Shown piece by piece: positions 1 through 11,886 of a stretch of 64,000 nucleotides of DNA. The first letter of the stretch is position 1, and each line of letters begins with the position of its first letter. Below the pieces are notes generated by a model. That model was given only the letters and a program-made list of their open reading frames with translations. It was not told the DNA's origin and did no database searches. The DNA is from Pyropia haitanensis (taxonomy: Eukaryota > Rhodophyta > Bangiophyceae > Bangiales > Bangiaceae), in contig SDUX01000004.1 of the NCBI GenBank assembly GCA_008729055.1, positions 5,348,559 through 5,412,558 of the forward strand, in the 5' to 3' direction. A program made the translations under genes and the position numbers.

Positions 1-3000
1 AACGCACCCTCCCCGAGTTGGTGTGCGCCCGCTAGGGCGCGGGAGGTGGCGGATCCCGTCCGCAGATCGCGCAAGAGGATCCCTCTGAGGGGGGGGCGCC
101 AGCCAGCGCGGGGCCCGCGGTGGGACGCTTCTTCTCGCCCGAGACGGAAGGAGCGGGCGAGAATGGAAGACCGCCGACCGGAGGGAGCCTAAATCGCGGT
201 CCGTCTCACGGGACCACGACGGCCGCCACCAGAGGGACAGCTCTGGAAGAGGCGTGGGGGGGGGGCGTTTCTTCCAATCGAGGTGGCGTTGAGCACCGGG
301 CGTGCTCATTGGTCGACGAGTGCACCCCATAGGAGAACCCCTGTGAGGAGGGTGGCTCTGGAAGGGACACACCCCATGTCATGCGCAGGACTCGGTACAA
401 GCCCAAGCCGACGCTACAACCGCCCGCCGTCTGGCCATCACTGGCCACACTTCCGCTTCAGCCGGGAAGGGGGGGGTGTCATCCTCCCCCCCCTTCCTCA
501 CCCAAAGTGAGGGGGCATCGCCCCCCGCACGGCGGACCGCAGGGAGGGGGAGGGTGCGGGGGTGGGCGCGCGGCCAGCGTGGGTCGGTGGCCCGATGCTG
601 GGCATTCCCGCTTCCCGCAGTGCCGCTGACGCGCCTCACCAGAGATCCACCCGGGCCCGTCGCGGGCGCCTAAAGAGAGAGGAAGGAGCCGACGCCTCGT
701 GTCTTGTCCCACCGCCCGTGTCAGCGCGCGGCGCGTGGCTGGGAAGGGTTCCCCCGCGAGTTGCAGTCGCGACCGACCCCACGCGATCCCTACCGCCCGT
801 GTGTCGCAAACAGATATGGCTGTTGAGGATCTGGGCGACCGTGGTGGGGTGGCGGTGGCGGCGCTTCTCGGCGGGTCTGAAGCGACACCCTCCACCAACG
901 GTTGGATCGCCAGCGAGGCAGTGGCCGAAGCGGCGCAGCAAGCGCCATTCACGCGGGTGCGGGCTCAATCGTCGTGCCACCCGATTGGCCGGCCAGGCCA
1001 CCCCCATAGGAATGGCCCGTCCTGGGGGCGGCGGCTGCTGCGGCCAATCGTAACACACGCCGCGTAGCGAGGGGCGGTTGCGTGTTGCGTCTTGCGCTTG
1101 GCGGCGGAGGGGGTTGACGTTGTATGTGTGCACACGGGCATGGCTGGCGGCGCGCGCAGGCGGGCGGCCGCATGGCGCCGCGAGGGTGAGGCACCCGCGT
1201 GGCGCGCCGACAAGGCCAGTGATGGCGCTGTCCTTGGCGTGGTCGGGCAGGGGGGGGGGGTTCGCACCCGCGCCGTCCTTGGTCTGCACAAGCGACCTTG
1301 CGCCCGCGTCACTGGCAGCGGGAGACGGCTGGGGAGAAAGCCGCTGCCGGCAGGCTCCGGCGGGTGCATGGCAGGCCATCCAAACCGGCAACTGTCGACG
1401 TGGACTGCTGGCGTTCCACCCGCCGGCAACTCTTGGCCGCGGCGCGCGCCGCGGGACACCCGACTTGGCTGGTCCCCAGGCAGCGGAGGGCAGTGGTCGA
1501 CAGCACATCGAGAGAAGGGGCGGGCGACGGCGGCGCGCGCAGGGAGGGGTGGCACCAGCGGTGGGGCGCGGACCGTGGGCGGGAGAAAGCGGGCGGGGAG
1601 TGACGACGCCGCCCTCCCATCGAGGTCGTATCGGATGGAAGAAGACCGCGTGCCCCGCAGCAGAGCTGGTGACGGCTGGGGTGGGACCCGCCCCGGGCGT
1701 GGGACGCGGTCCAACCCGCGCCACGTGCGGCCGTGTCCCTTACGCGCGCTGCGTGGGCGGCGGGAGGTGGGGGTGAAGGGGGGGGGGGGTGGGCGGATGG
1801 ACGCGGTGGGGGGGGGGGGACGGACGCGGTGGGGGGGGAGGACGGACGCGGTGGGGGGGGGAGGACGGACGCGGTGGGGGGGTGTGCCAGGCGCCGCGGC
1901 GGGCGCGTGCGCCACGCTGCCACCGCTGCGCGCCGCGCACCCACTGGGCGGTCCGCCCTAGCGGGTGCTCGACGCGCCCCCAGTGGGCGGTCCGCCCTAT
2001 CGTCGGGGCGCCCACGCGGTTGGCTTTGTGGTGGTCTGGCGCGCGGGGGGCCTCTGTCGGCGGCGCCCACCCCGGGGTGCTGCGGCGGGATGCGACCACC
2101 CCCCACGGCGGCCGCGGTGCTCGCTACGGGGACCACTGATAAAAAGTCGAGACACAGCCGACCAGGCCGCCTCCCCGCCCATACCAGGGAAAGAGACACA
2201 GTGGCTCCTTTGCTTGTCCACGCGACGCCCGCCCGCGGCACCATCTCACGGCCCGCGTACGCGCACGCCCTCTGGCTGCGGTGGCGGCCTCGCCCCTGCC
2301 CGCTGCCAGCGCCGTTTCCAGCTTGTAACCGATCGATGCGCACGCCCCCGGCCACCGCCGTCGGCTGCTCGCGCGCGGTCGCACACCGCCCGCACCACGC
2401 AAAAGTCCGTTGCGCAGCCACACCTTGGCGCCGTGCTGCGCGTGGCGGGGCACCACCCCTCCCCACCCGTCGATCGGCTGCGGGCGGGGGGCGAGCAGAG
2501 GGCCCTGCCGCGGGCGTCCAAGCGGCGTTGTTGGCTCCCCAGACGGACGTGTGGCCGACTCGCCACCGTGCCGCGGCGGTCACCGTCCGACCCGCGCACG
2601 GGGCCGTTGGGGGGCCGCGTCCATGGCGGGGGACCGCTGCGGTAGGAGCAAGCGGTGGGCGACCGCGGTGGCTGCGCAGGGGGGTCCCCGCCGCCCCAAC
2701 GCGCCGTGCGTCTGCTCCCCGCGGCGCCGCCCGTGTCCCGAGGGGTCACCTCGGAAAGCGCCCGTCCGACGGGTGCCCGTCCACGCCCGAGCCCCCAAAT
2801 GTCCACGTGGCGGGCCCGCCCTCGGTGCGCGGCCCACGCGGCGGTGCTGCGGAAATGTACATTTGGGTGCGCCCTGCGACTGGCGGGAATTCCACAAACC
2901 CCAACCGCCGTGCCGCCCCGACGCGCCACACACGGAACCACCTGCCGTTCCCGCCACGAGGCGCGCCCGCGCGGGCCGTGACCGCGCTGTCGGTCCCCGG

Positions 3001-3351
3001 CGGGCGGGGGGGGTCTTTGGCCTTGCCCCGCGTCGCTGCGCGGTGACACCCTGCGGATGAGCGCCCTACCCCCCCCGTCCGTCCCGTCCCGTGCTCGCCT
3101 CGTCGCCCTCTTCCGTCGTGTGGTCCCGCCGACCGACCCCACCTGGCACCTCTCACCACATCGACACCCCCCCCCCCCCCCCTTCCCACCTCCACACCAG
3201 CGTGGCGCCACCCTCCCCCGTCCCCCCCCCCCCCCCCCCCCCAACTGCCCACCCCCACCGCTGGCACCGCCCTCCCCCACCCCCCCCACCCCCGCCGCTG
3301 CGCCCCCCCCTTCCCCCCCCCCCCCCCCCGGCGGCGGCACCGGCCGGTGGG
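1..3351. other. GC-rich non-coding stretch, no gene recognised
   Basis: Open frames exist on both strands, but all read as Arg/Pro/Ala/Gly-rich low-complexity sequence without a domain, as expected of very GC-rich DNA with few stop codons. Visible structure: a 22-23 bp minisatellite at 1800-1881, a repeated 16-18 bp segment (CAGTGGGCGGTCCGCC type) near 1941 and 1981, a 12-bp palindrome AAATGTACATTT at 2853-2864, and dense poly-C tracts from about 3165 that run into the helicase start. Confidence 0.6.
1800..1881. repeat. 22-23 bp G-rich minisatellite, four copies
   Basis: Units beginning GACGCGGTGG start at 1800, 1823, 1845 and 1868. They differ mainly in the length of the poly-G run that follows, which is typical of replication slippage. 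Confidence 0.8.
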
Positions 3352-4330
3352 ATGCCCCCCCCCCCCCCCCCCCCCCCCCGACGCCCGTGATGGCGCCTAC
3401 TTCCACTTCCCCCGCGGCACGCCCTACCCCGGCCAGCTCGCGCTGATGCGCGCGCTCCACGACGCCGCCGCCGCGGGCGCGGTCGGCCTCTTTGAGTCCC
3501 CAACGGGGACGGGCAAGAGCCTCGCCGTCATTTGTGGGGTCTTCCGCTGGCTCGTCGACGCGCGGGACGAGCCACCGCCACCGCCGCCACCGCCACCCCC
3601 ACCACCACCACCCCCACCCCTGCTACTGCCGCCAGGGGTGCCGGCCGTACCGCCAGGCGGGCCGCCGCGGCTGCCATGGCCGACCCCCCCCCCCCCCCCA
3701 CCACCTCCGGCACCGCCGCCACCTCCACCACGGCGACAGACCCAGTCTGGCACACCACCCCCGCCGGTGACCCCGCCACCGCCGCCGACCCCGACTGGGT
3801 CACCGCCCCCCCCACCACCACCACCACCGCCGACCCCGACTGGGTCACCGCCCCCCCCCCACCACCACCACCGCCGACCCCGACTGGGTCACCGCCCCCC
3901 CCCCCCCCCCCCCACCACCGCCGACCCCGACTGGGTCACCGCCCACACCGCCACCACCACCGCCGACCCCGACTGGGTCACCGCCCACACCGCCACCACC
4001 ACCGCCGACCCCGACTGGGTCACCGCCCACACCGCCACCACCACCGCCGCGGCACGCGCCGCGCGTGCCGCCTCCCGCCGCCGCCGCCACTCCCGCCGCC
4101 GCCGCCGTGCCGCCGCCGCCGCCGCCGCCGCCGCGGCAGCGGCGGCGGCGGCGGGTACCGCGGCGGCCGCGGCGGCGGTCCGCCCCGACGGCGGCGGGGG
4201 GGGTGGGGGGGCGCCGCCGCCCAAACGCCGCCGCCGGGGTGGCAGCCCCGCCGGGGGGGGGGGGGTTGCCGCCCGCCGTGCCGCCCGCTGGGCCACCGCC
4301 GACGCGGCGGTGGCGGCGGCGGCGGCGGCA

Positions 4331-4361
<31 letters not shown>

Positions 4362-4485
4362 GTCGGCGGCGGGTGGCGGAGGGGGGGGGGGGGGGGGGAT
4401 GTCGCGTGTGGAGGCGGCGCTCGTGCTGGATGACTATGACAGTGGGGGGGGGGGGCGGGGGGGGGGTGGCGCCGGCGCCGGCTGG

Positions 4486-4527
<42 letters not shown>

Positions 4528-4605
4528 TTGTCCGTGTCGGGGACGGCGTCGGGCGGGGAGGGGGGGGGGGGGGGGGGGTGGCGCCGACGCTCGCGTCGTC
4601 GCCCC

Positions 4606-4636
<31 letters not shown>

Positions 4637-5006
4637 CCCCGGGGGGGGACCGCCCCCGCGTGTTTTATTGTACGCGCACGCACACGCAGGTGGCGCAGTT
4701 CCTTGCCGAGGTGCGTGGGACTGTGTATGGCGGGGCGGGCGCGGTCGTGGGGGGTGGGTGTGGCGGCGGGTGTGGTGGTGGTGGTGGCGGTGGCGGTGGT
4801 GGCGGTGGTGGGGGGGGTGGAGGGGGTGGGGGTGGGGGGGGAGGTGGGGGGGGGGGTGCCGCCGCCGCGGCGGCCGACCTGGCGCTGTCGGTGGTGCCGC
4901 TCGGCGCGCGCACGCGCCTGTGCGTCAACCCGGCGGTGCGCGGCGGCGGCGGCACGTCCGCGGCGGCCATCAACGAGCGGTGCCTCGAGCTCCTCCGGCG
5001 GCGGGC

Positions 5007-5040
<34 letters not shown>

Positions 5041-6260
5041 AGCCGCCCCACCGGGGTGGGCACCCCCCCCCCCCCCCCCCACCCCCCCCCAAGCGCCGGC
5101 GCGGCACCCCCCCCCCCCCCCGCCCCCCCGTGGCTGTGCCTACCACCACCGCGATGCGGTGCGGGCGGTGGCGGCGACGGCCCTAACGACCGCCCTGGAC
5201 GTGGAGGAGCTCGCGTCGACGGCCGCCGCGCTCGGCGGGTGCGCCTACTACGCCGCCCGGCGGGCGAGCCGCCGCGGCGCCGCGGACGTGGTCGTCACCC
5301 CCTACGCGGCGGTCTTCCACCCGCCCACCCGCGCGGCGCTGGGCATCCGCCTCGGCCGGTCGGATGTGGTCGTCGTTGACGAAGCACACAACCTGCCCGC
5401 CGCGGTCACCGCCGCGGCGGCGGTGACGCTCGCCGTCCCGGCCGCGGCGGTCGCCGCCGCCGCGATCGACGCGTATGCGGGTCGCTACGCGACGCGCCTC
5501 GCCCCGCGCAACGCGTATTACCTCGCGCAGCTGCGGGCGCTGGTGACGGGCTGGGCCGCGTACGCCCGCCGGGGTGGCGACGCGGGTGGGGGGGGGTGGG
5601 GGGGGGAGGGGGAGGGGGGGGGTACCCCGGCCGCCGTCGTCCTCCACCCGGCCGCGTTTGCCGCGGCCGCGGCGGTGGACAATGTCAACGTGTACAAGGT
5701 GGCCGCGTGGGCGGCGGCGACGCGGCTGCTCGCCAAGCTGCGCGGGTTTGTCGAGCTGCCCGCCCCGCCCGTCGCGGGCGGTGGGGGGGGGGGGGGGGGG
5801 GGGGGGGCGGCGCCCACGCCGCCCCCGCCACCACCGCCACCGCCGCCGGCCGTGCCGGCAGGGGCGGCGGCGGCCGCCGCCCGTCGACGGCAGCGGCGGC
5901 GGCAGCGGCGGCAGCGGCGGCAGCGGCAGCGGCGGCCGCGTCGGTCTCGGCGCTCACCGCCGTGGGCGGCCTCCTCTCCGCCCTCGCCAGCGGCGCCGCG
6001 GCGGGGCGGGTGGTCGTCTACGCGCCGCGGCGGGGGGCGCCCCCCCCCCCCCCCGGCGTGGCGTGTGCGCACCCCGACGGGGCGGTAAAGTACACGCTCG
6101 TGTCGCCGGCGGAGGGCGCCACCGCCGTTGCCGACGCGGTGCGGGCGGTGCTGCTCGTGGGGGGGACCCTCAGCCCCCGGGGGGGGCTCCTCCGCACCCT
6201 CTTTCCGCGCCTCGCCGCCGCCGCCGACGCCGCCGCCGCCGCGGCGGCGGCGCCGGCGGT

Positions 6261-6313
<53 letters not shown>

Positions 6314-7715
6314 GCGTGACCCCGGCGGCGGCGCACGCGCCGCCGGCCGCCGCCGCCCCACCCCGGCCCGTGAGCGCGAGTCCGTACCCCCCCCCCCCCC
6401 CCCCCACCCCCTCATCGACTTTGCGGCGGGCCACGTCATCCCGCCCGCCCACCTGCTCGTCCTCCCCGCCGCCCGCGGCCCCGCCGGCGGGCGCCTGACC
6501 ACCACCCACGCCGGCCGCCGCGACGCGGGCAGCCTGGACGACCTCGGCGCCGCCGCCGCCGCCCTCACCGCCGCCACCCCGGGTGGCACCGTCCTCTTTT
6601 GGCCGTCCAAGGCCGCCGAGGCGGCCGCGTGGGCACGCTGGCGTCTGACGGGACGCGCCGCGGCGCTGCGGGCGGCGGCGGCGGTGTTTCGGGAGGCCGA
6701 CTGGGGGGGGGGGGGGAGGACCCCCAGGGGGGGGGGGGGGGGGGGGGTTGTTGGACCGCTTTGCGGCCGCCGCCGCCGCGACCGCCGCCGCGGCGGCGGC
6801 GGCAGAGGCGGCGACGGCGGCGGCGGCAGAGGCGGCGGCGGAGGTGGAGGTGGAGGTGGACGCGACGGCGGCGGCGGCGGCGGTGGGGGGGGCGCCCCGG
6901 GGGGGGCGCCCCGCCGCGCCGCCGGCCGCGCCGGGCACGCCCGTCAGCAGCACGCCCCCGCGGGCGGGGTCGGCCGACTCGCCCCTCCTGCCGCCGCCGC
7001 CGCTGCGGGGCCGCCCTTTGGTGGCCGCCGCCGTCCCGCCGCCGCCCCTGGGCCTGGGCGGGTCGACGGGCAGCGGCGGCGGCAGCGGCGGCGGCGGCGG
7101 CGGCGACTGCGGCAGCGGCGGTGGCGGCGGCGGCGGCCGCGGCGGCGGCGGCGGCGGTAGCGGCCATGGCAGCGGCAGCGGCGGCGGTGGTGGTGGTGGT
7201 GGCGGCAGCGCCGCCCCCCCCCCCCCCCCCCCCCACCGTCGGGGCGCCCTCCTGTCGGCCATCCTCAACGGCCGCCTCTCCGAAGGCATCAACCTGGCCG
7301 ACGCGACCGCCCGCACCGTTGGCGTCATTGGCCTGCCGCTGGCCAACCCGTACGACCCCGAAGTCGCCGCCGCCGCCGCGGCGGTGGCCGCCGCGCACCG
7401 CCGCGGGGCGGCCGAGGACGCGGCGATGACGGCGGTGAACCAGGCGGTGGGGCGGTGCCTGCGGCACGCCGGGGACTGGGCGGCGGTGGTGCTGCTGGAT
7501 GAGCGGTGGGGGGGGGGGGGGGGGGGGCGCCTCCGGCGGAAGCTCCCGCCGTGGGTGGCCGACCGGTGGGTGGGGGGGGGGGGGGGGGGGGGTGGGGGGG
7601 GGTCCCCGCGGCGCTCGACGCGTTCTTTCGGGAGCGGCTCGCGGCGGAGCGGGGGGCGAGCCGGGGCGCGTGTGACAACGGCAGCGTAGAGCGGCAGGGT
7701 TGTGAGGAGTGCTAA
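3352..7715 (+). CDS. DDX11: DDX11/Chl1-type Fe-S DNA helicase (frame broken at homopolymers)
   Basis: Superfamily 2 Rad3/XPD-type helicase, closest in motif content to DDX11/Chl1, a 5'-3' helicase of sister-chromatid cohesion and replication repair. The colinear match includes an N-terminal FESPTGTGKS Walker A (about 3490-3520), an LVLDDYDS segment, YCTRTHTQ (motif Ia), a DEAH box at 5378-5389, AGHVIPP, the SEGIN segment and the QAVGRCLR motif VI at 7441-7464. The four Fe-S cysteines are present at 4921, 4981, 5135 and 5240. The protein does not lie in one frame: it moves 2-1-2-1-3-1-3, and each change falls in or next to a long C, G or GCC run. The start is uncertain: an ATG at 3352 opens directly into poly-C, and a one-base change in that run would join it to the helicase frame. 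The last segment (ALDAFFRERLA) ends at TAA 7713-7715. Large Pro/Gly/Ala/Ser inserts replace family linkers. Introns were not needed to explain the breaks but are not excluded. Confidence 0.88.
3787..4048 (+). repeat. 42-47 bp minisatellite inside the helicase gene
   Basis: Six copies of GACCCCGACTGGGTCACC begin at 3787, 3832, 3876, 3923, 3965 and 4007, separated by CCA/CCG spacers of variable C content. Later copies read DPDWVTAH; earlier copies fall in other frames because poly-C lengths differ. The array sits between helicase motifs I and Ia. Confidence 0.88.
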
Positions 7716-7951
7716 TTATAGTACTATAATTGCAGACAAAGTTTCACTGAAATCATCGAAATCTTGGGAGGCCTCTCCATAATTATGAACGAGATCGCCA
7801 CGTGTGTCGACCTCCGAGGTTGGATCGGGCACCCGATCGCAGGACAGCATGTGACTGCACGGTAGTGAAGCCTGCCGCGCCGTACGGGCGCGCACGTGAG
7901 GCCGTGGGCGGCGGCAGATGGGGTCCGTCAGCAGACGCGGCAAGCTGACGG

Positions 7952-8096
7952 CACAGCTCGCACCCACTGCCGGCACAGCTCGCACCCACTGCCGGCACAG
8001 ATCGCACCCACTGCCGGCACAGATCGCACCCACTGCCGGCACAGACCGCACTCACTGCCGGCACAGACCGCACCCGCCGACGGCACAGCTCGCACC
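7952..8096. repeat. 22-bp tandem array, about 6.6 copies
   Basis: Units of the type CACAGCTCGCACCCACTGCC plus GG begin every 22 bp at 7952, 7974, 7996, 8018, 8040, 8062 and 8084 (last one partial). Copies vary at a few positions (AGCTCG, AGATCG, AGACCG). There are no unique spacers, so this is a minisatellite and not a CRISPR array. Confidence 0.93.
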
Positions 8097-8537
8097 GCGG
8101 GGGTCATGGCACCGGCTGCCGGGGCCTCCGTGCCACGGACCGCCGCGCGCATAGCCTTTGTAGGGGTGGCCGGCGGCGGACTGCCGACGGCGGCGACTGT
8201 GTGGCGCCGTGATGCGCGCGTCGACCGCCGATTCCCCGGCACTGGGCCGCCGTGAAATGTTGCCGCCGCCGCCGCCGCCGCCACCGCCGCCACGGCGCAG
8301 GCGCCACGACCGCAGCTGCGGGCGACGGTCGTGCCGCCTCCCGGGGCGGGCCCCCCCGGGGCGGCTGGCGGTCAAGCCGTCGCCCGCGGGCGGCCCCCCC
8401 CGCCGCCGCCGCCGCCGCCGCCGACGCCGCCGCCGCCGTCCCCATCCGTTGGCCTTGCGCGGTTGCTCTTCCTGGCGGCCTTGCACACCCCCGGCGTGGC
8501 GTGCCTGCCCCTGCGGGTGGTGACGACGGCGGCGGCG

Positions 8538-8711
8538 GCGCTGGGCGGCGCCGACGTCTTTACCGTCACCTGCTTGGGGCGCCCCGTGGTGACGGTGCTC
8601 GTGTGCCAGGCGGCGCTGGCGGCGGCGCTGGGCGTCGCCGACGTCTTTACCGTCACCTGCTTGGGGCGCCCCGTGGTGACGGTGCTCGTGTGCCAGGCGA
8701 CGCTGGCGGCG
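8538..8711 (+). repeat. 87-bp direct duplication
   Basis: Copies 8538-8624 and 8625-8711 differ by only a few bases. The period is a multiple of three, and one frame reads a hydrophobic 29-residue unit containing DVFTVTCLGRPVVTVLVCQ twice. Whether it is translated is unknown. Confidence 0.9.
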
Positions 8712-9369
8712 GCGCCGGCCCTCCCCGACGCCACCCGCCGCGACGGGGCTGCCGGTGCGGGAGGGTCATCTGGGCCGAGGCCCAGAACGGCCATTGCGCC
8801 GGCAACAAGGCGGCCGTGGGACCGGCACTCTTCGCCACCGTCGTTGGCTCGGCAGCCGACCGCGTCGGCGACCACGGTCTTCCCCACCGAGATGGCCCCG
8901 ACCGGCGGTCGTCCGACTCTGGCCCGCACCCACCGCGCGCGGGTGGCGCCTCTCAGTGCGGGGCGGGGGGGTGCCCGTGCACGACACCCCAATGTTCTGA
9001 AGAAATTGGACAAAGCTCACCTACCGAATTGCTTCTTTTTTGTTTTTGGATCCTTTCTGTGACAGTATTTTTTGCTTTTCAGTGCATCCAACTCGTGACC
9101 CCCCACGGAAAAACGTGCGCGCGCTCCGCGCGGTCGTGGCGCGCGCGCCGCGTGACCAGGTCCCCCCCCTGGCAGACCGCCCGTCCCCTTGGACGCCCCC
9201 GCCGCATCCCTTTTTGAGCGCGTGCCTGGCTCCATTGCGGCTCTTTTGGCGCGCCTGTTGGTGGTCCTGCTGGGAGCACTATCGCTCTCCTTCCCTCCCC
9301 ATCCCCGCCCCCCACAGCGGCGTACGGTCACCCCGTGAGGCGGCTGCCGCCACACGACGACAGGCGGCC

Positions 9370-10271
9370 ATGGAGGACGGCGGCGGCAGCATGTCGTACG
9401 TGACGACCGCTACGCCGTCGCCGTCGGCGCCGCCGCCATTGCAGCAACTTGCACTGGTGCCGCCACAACCACCGCCACCGCCACCACCACCACCACCACC
9501 ACCACCACCACCACCGCCGCCGCCGCCGCCGCCGTCGCCGCCCCCTGCTGCCGCCGTCGCCGTTGCCGACGCGGTCGCCCCCCCCCCCGCCGCGTCCCCC
9601 GCGCCCGCTGCCGCGGCGGACGTGGTCATTGTGGACGGGCTGGTGGCCAACCTGCGCGCCCTCATGGCCTCCCCCGCGGCGGTGGCCGAGGCGGACGCGT
9701 GGGCCACCTCGGGGGGGGGGGGGGGGGGCGCGCCGCCCTCGCCGCCCTGTACGAGCAGGTCGTGCAGCTGCAGACGGTACGTGGCGGCGGGGGGAGCATG
9801 CCGGGTAGAGCAAGCGACTAAGGTTCATAGGCGCGCCTCGGAAGAGGCGGTGGCAAGTTGGTGGGTTGCTCGGGCGGTCGTCGCTGCTGACGGCCGAGGC
9901 CGTTGATGTTGCGGCCCCAGCGTCACGGGGTGGAGGTGGGCAGGTGGGCGTTGACGGCGTATCGGCACGTGGCTGCTACCCCACAGGGCGGGCATCTCCT
10001 ATCGAGTGCGTCTTGCTGACCGACTTTTTTTTTTGTTGTTGTTCCGTACTCCCGTGCCTGTCATGGTGCCTCCCCTTACCGCTCTCCCGCCTCCTTCCTT
10101 CGTTTCCACCCCTCCCCTATGGCACAGTTGACGCGGAACACGACCGCGTTGGAGGGCGCTGCGGATTCCGTCCACGCCCGCATCGCCTCCACGTGCGGGG
10201 CGTACGTGCGGGAGGTGTCGGCAGAGGCGTGGCGGGTGCCGCCACCGGCGGTAGCCCCCAGCGCCGCCGCG

Positions 10272-10315
<44 letters not shown>

Positions 10316-10916
10316 TTCCAGCGGGCCCTCCGCGACGGCCCGCTGCCTGGGGCCCGACGCTGCCGGGCCGCCCGGGCCGCCCGGGCCGCCCGCCGCACCA
10401 CCCCCACCGCCAGCCACTGCTGCCGCCACCGCCGCCACCGCCGCGGCCGCCACCACCACCGCCGTGGCGGCCACCCCCCCCCCCCCCGCCCCCACGGGCA
10501 CCCCCGCGGCCCGCCGCTGGGTGCACCTCCTCTACCGCACCGCCGCGGCCGCCGCCGCCGCCGCGGCCGCCGACGACCCCGACGACCCCGACGTGAGCGC
10601 CGCAGAGGTGGCGCTCCTCCTCGCCGCCTCGCACCCCCCCCCGGCGGCCGCCGCCGCCGCCGCGCGGTCGCGGCGGCTGGCCGCGATCCGGGCGGGGCTG
10701 GCGGCGCTCGCCGCGGCGGGGCTGCTGGTGTCGCCGGGGGGGGCGTGGGGGGGGGGGGGGGGGCAAGCGCGCCTTGTACCGCCTGCCGCCGGGGGGGGGG
10801 GGTCGCCGGGGGGGGTGCCAGCCGCGGCGGTGGGGGGGTTGGCCGCGGCGGTGGGGGGGGACCTGCCGCCCGATATCGACCTGACGGAGGGGGAGGGGGG
10901 GGCGTCTTGCGGCTAG
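9370..10916 (+). CDS. Uncharacterised Pro/Ala-rich protein with coiled-coil-like core
   Basis: Not recognised. The proposed model has ATG 9370, a Pro-rich stretch, then a helical segment (VDGLVANLRALMASPAAVAE). After a poly-G run (about 9711-9728) with a frame change it reads LAALYEQVVQLQT up to a GTACGT donor at 9777. Exon 2 from 10128 continues LTRNTTALEGAADSVHARI, so the spliced join gives a continuous heptad-like helix. The C-terminal part has WVHLLYRTA, then LAAIRAGLAALAAAGLLV. A further G-run frame change (about 10748-10761) gives KRALYRLPP, which resembles a winged-helix wing but is only a guess. The stop is TAG at 10914-10916. An alternative start is the ATG at 10119, which lies inside the proposed intron, giving a one-exon gene. 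A chromatin, adaptor or Mediator-like subunit is possible, but nothing visible decides it. Confidence 0.5.
9777..10127 (+). other. Putative intron, GTACGT donor / CACAG acceptor
   Basis: A donor GTACGT at 9777 and an acceptor AG at 10126-10127 after a T/C-rich tract (TTTTTTTTTTGTTG and later CCTTCCTTCG). Removal joins two leucine-spaced helical segments in frame. The site matches the donor seen in the well-supported introns of this window. Confidence 0.5.
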
Positions 10917-11886
10917 GGACGTTGGGGGGTGCAGGGGGGCGGGGAAGGGAGAGCACACTGTGGGAAGGGGCGCCCGCGGCCGTGCGCAGAGGCGGTGGTG
11001 CTCCAGGCGGCTGGCGGTGGCGGCGTTTTGGCGGCGCGAGGGATTGTTGCTACCGCACGCCGGCGCTGGTCACACCGCTTTGGGTCATGGCGGCCAGCGG
11101 CACCATGGTGGGACGCGACCTGCGTCGCGCGGCCGCCAGCCGTGTCTGCTGCCACGCCGGCTGGCTGGGATGGCTAGCCGGGTGGGTCACTGCTTTGGCG
11201 GCGCGCACGAGCAGACGTCAACCACCGCTCTGCCAGTGGTGTGGGCGGCGTCGTCATCCACGGGCGCACGCATGGGAAGCATGTGCGTGTGCCTTTGCCT
11301 GGGTCCTTCCTTTGCCGGTGGACCCGAGCGAGAGGCAGTGGCGGCGGTGGCGGCAATGGCGGCGGCCGTGTGGGACGCCGGTGCGTTTCACATGGCCGCC
11401 GCCGCCGGTCGGCCGCCGATGGTCGGCCTTTTGTTCGGAGGAGGTCTGGAGACACGGGGACGCGCGCCAAAGGGGAGGCGCTGCGGACGGGGCGGGGTGC
11501 GCCTCACGGCGGTGTGCAGGACGGGGTGTGCCGGCGGCGTCCAGCGTAGGCGACGACAAGGCCATGCTGGACCTCGTCCCGCCTCTTCTCTTTTTCGCAG
11601 TTGACCAATCAGAGCCGCTGCCCATTGAACATGGGATCTGGCACCATGCAAAAAGGGGCCCCCCCCCGTACCTTGTTCTTGCCTTCGGTGGATTTTTGCA
11701 GCGCGGTTCCGACGGGGTCGACCGAAGCATTGTGTCGGTGCCGCGCCCAAGTGGTGTGTCCGAGCGCTCGGCTGCGGAGCGTTTGGGCAACCTCCCCGCC
11801 ACGCCCCCGCCCCCGTGCCGGACCACGCTGCACCCGGTGCGAGGCGTCGCCGCCTCCCCGCCCTGCCCAACTCCTCCTCGGCCACC
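10917..11886. other. Intergenic, no gene recognised
   Basis: Upstream region of the pyruvate dehydrogenase gene. It is less repetitive than its surroundings; I see no conserved protein, RNA gene or clear core promoter. A CCAATCAGAG element lies near 11604, about 280 bp before the start codon. Confidence 0.5.

Larger units (their letters stand above)
7716..9369. other. Intergenic stretch with two tandem repeats
   Basis: Between the helicase stop and the next supported start. It holds a 22-bp tandem array (7952-8096) and an 87-bp tandem duplication (8538-8711). An open frame over about 8331-9062 covers the duplication and would encode a hydrophobic 29-residue repeat, but it has no ATG I trust and no recognisable domain. 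A polypyrimidine tract ending TTTTCAG near 9082 looks like a splice acceptor without a convincing exon. Confidence 0.5.

Noticed and set aside
1092..3046. Several overlapping open frames on both strands at the window start
   Set aside because: All low complexity, none with a domain or credible start context.
7952..8096. Regular 22-bp repeats resembling a CRISPR array
   Set aside because: No unique spacers between units, and the context is eukaryotic; it is a minisatellite.
8331..9062. Possible membrane protein over the 87-bp duplication
   Set aside because: No trustworthy ATG, no domain, and the downstream part is unremarkable; only the repeat is reported.
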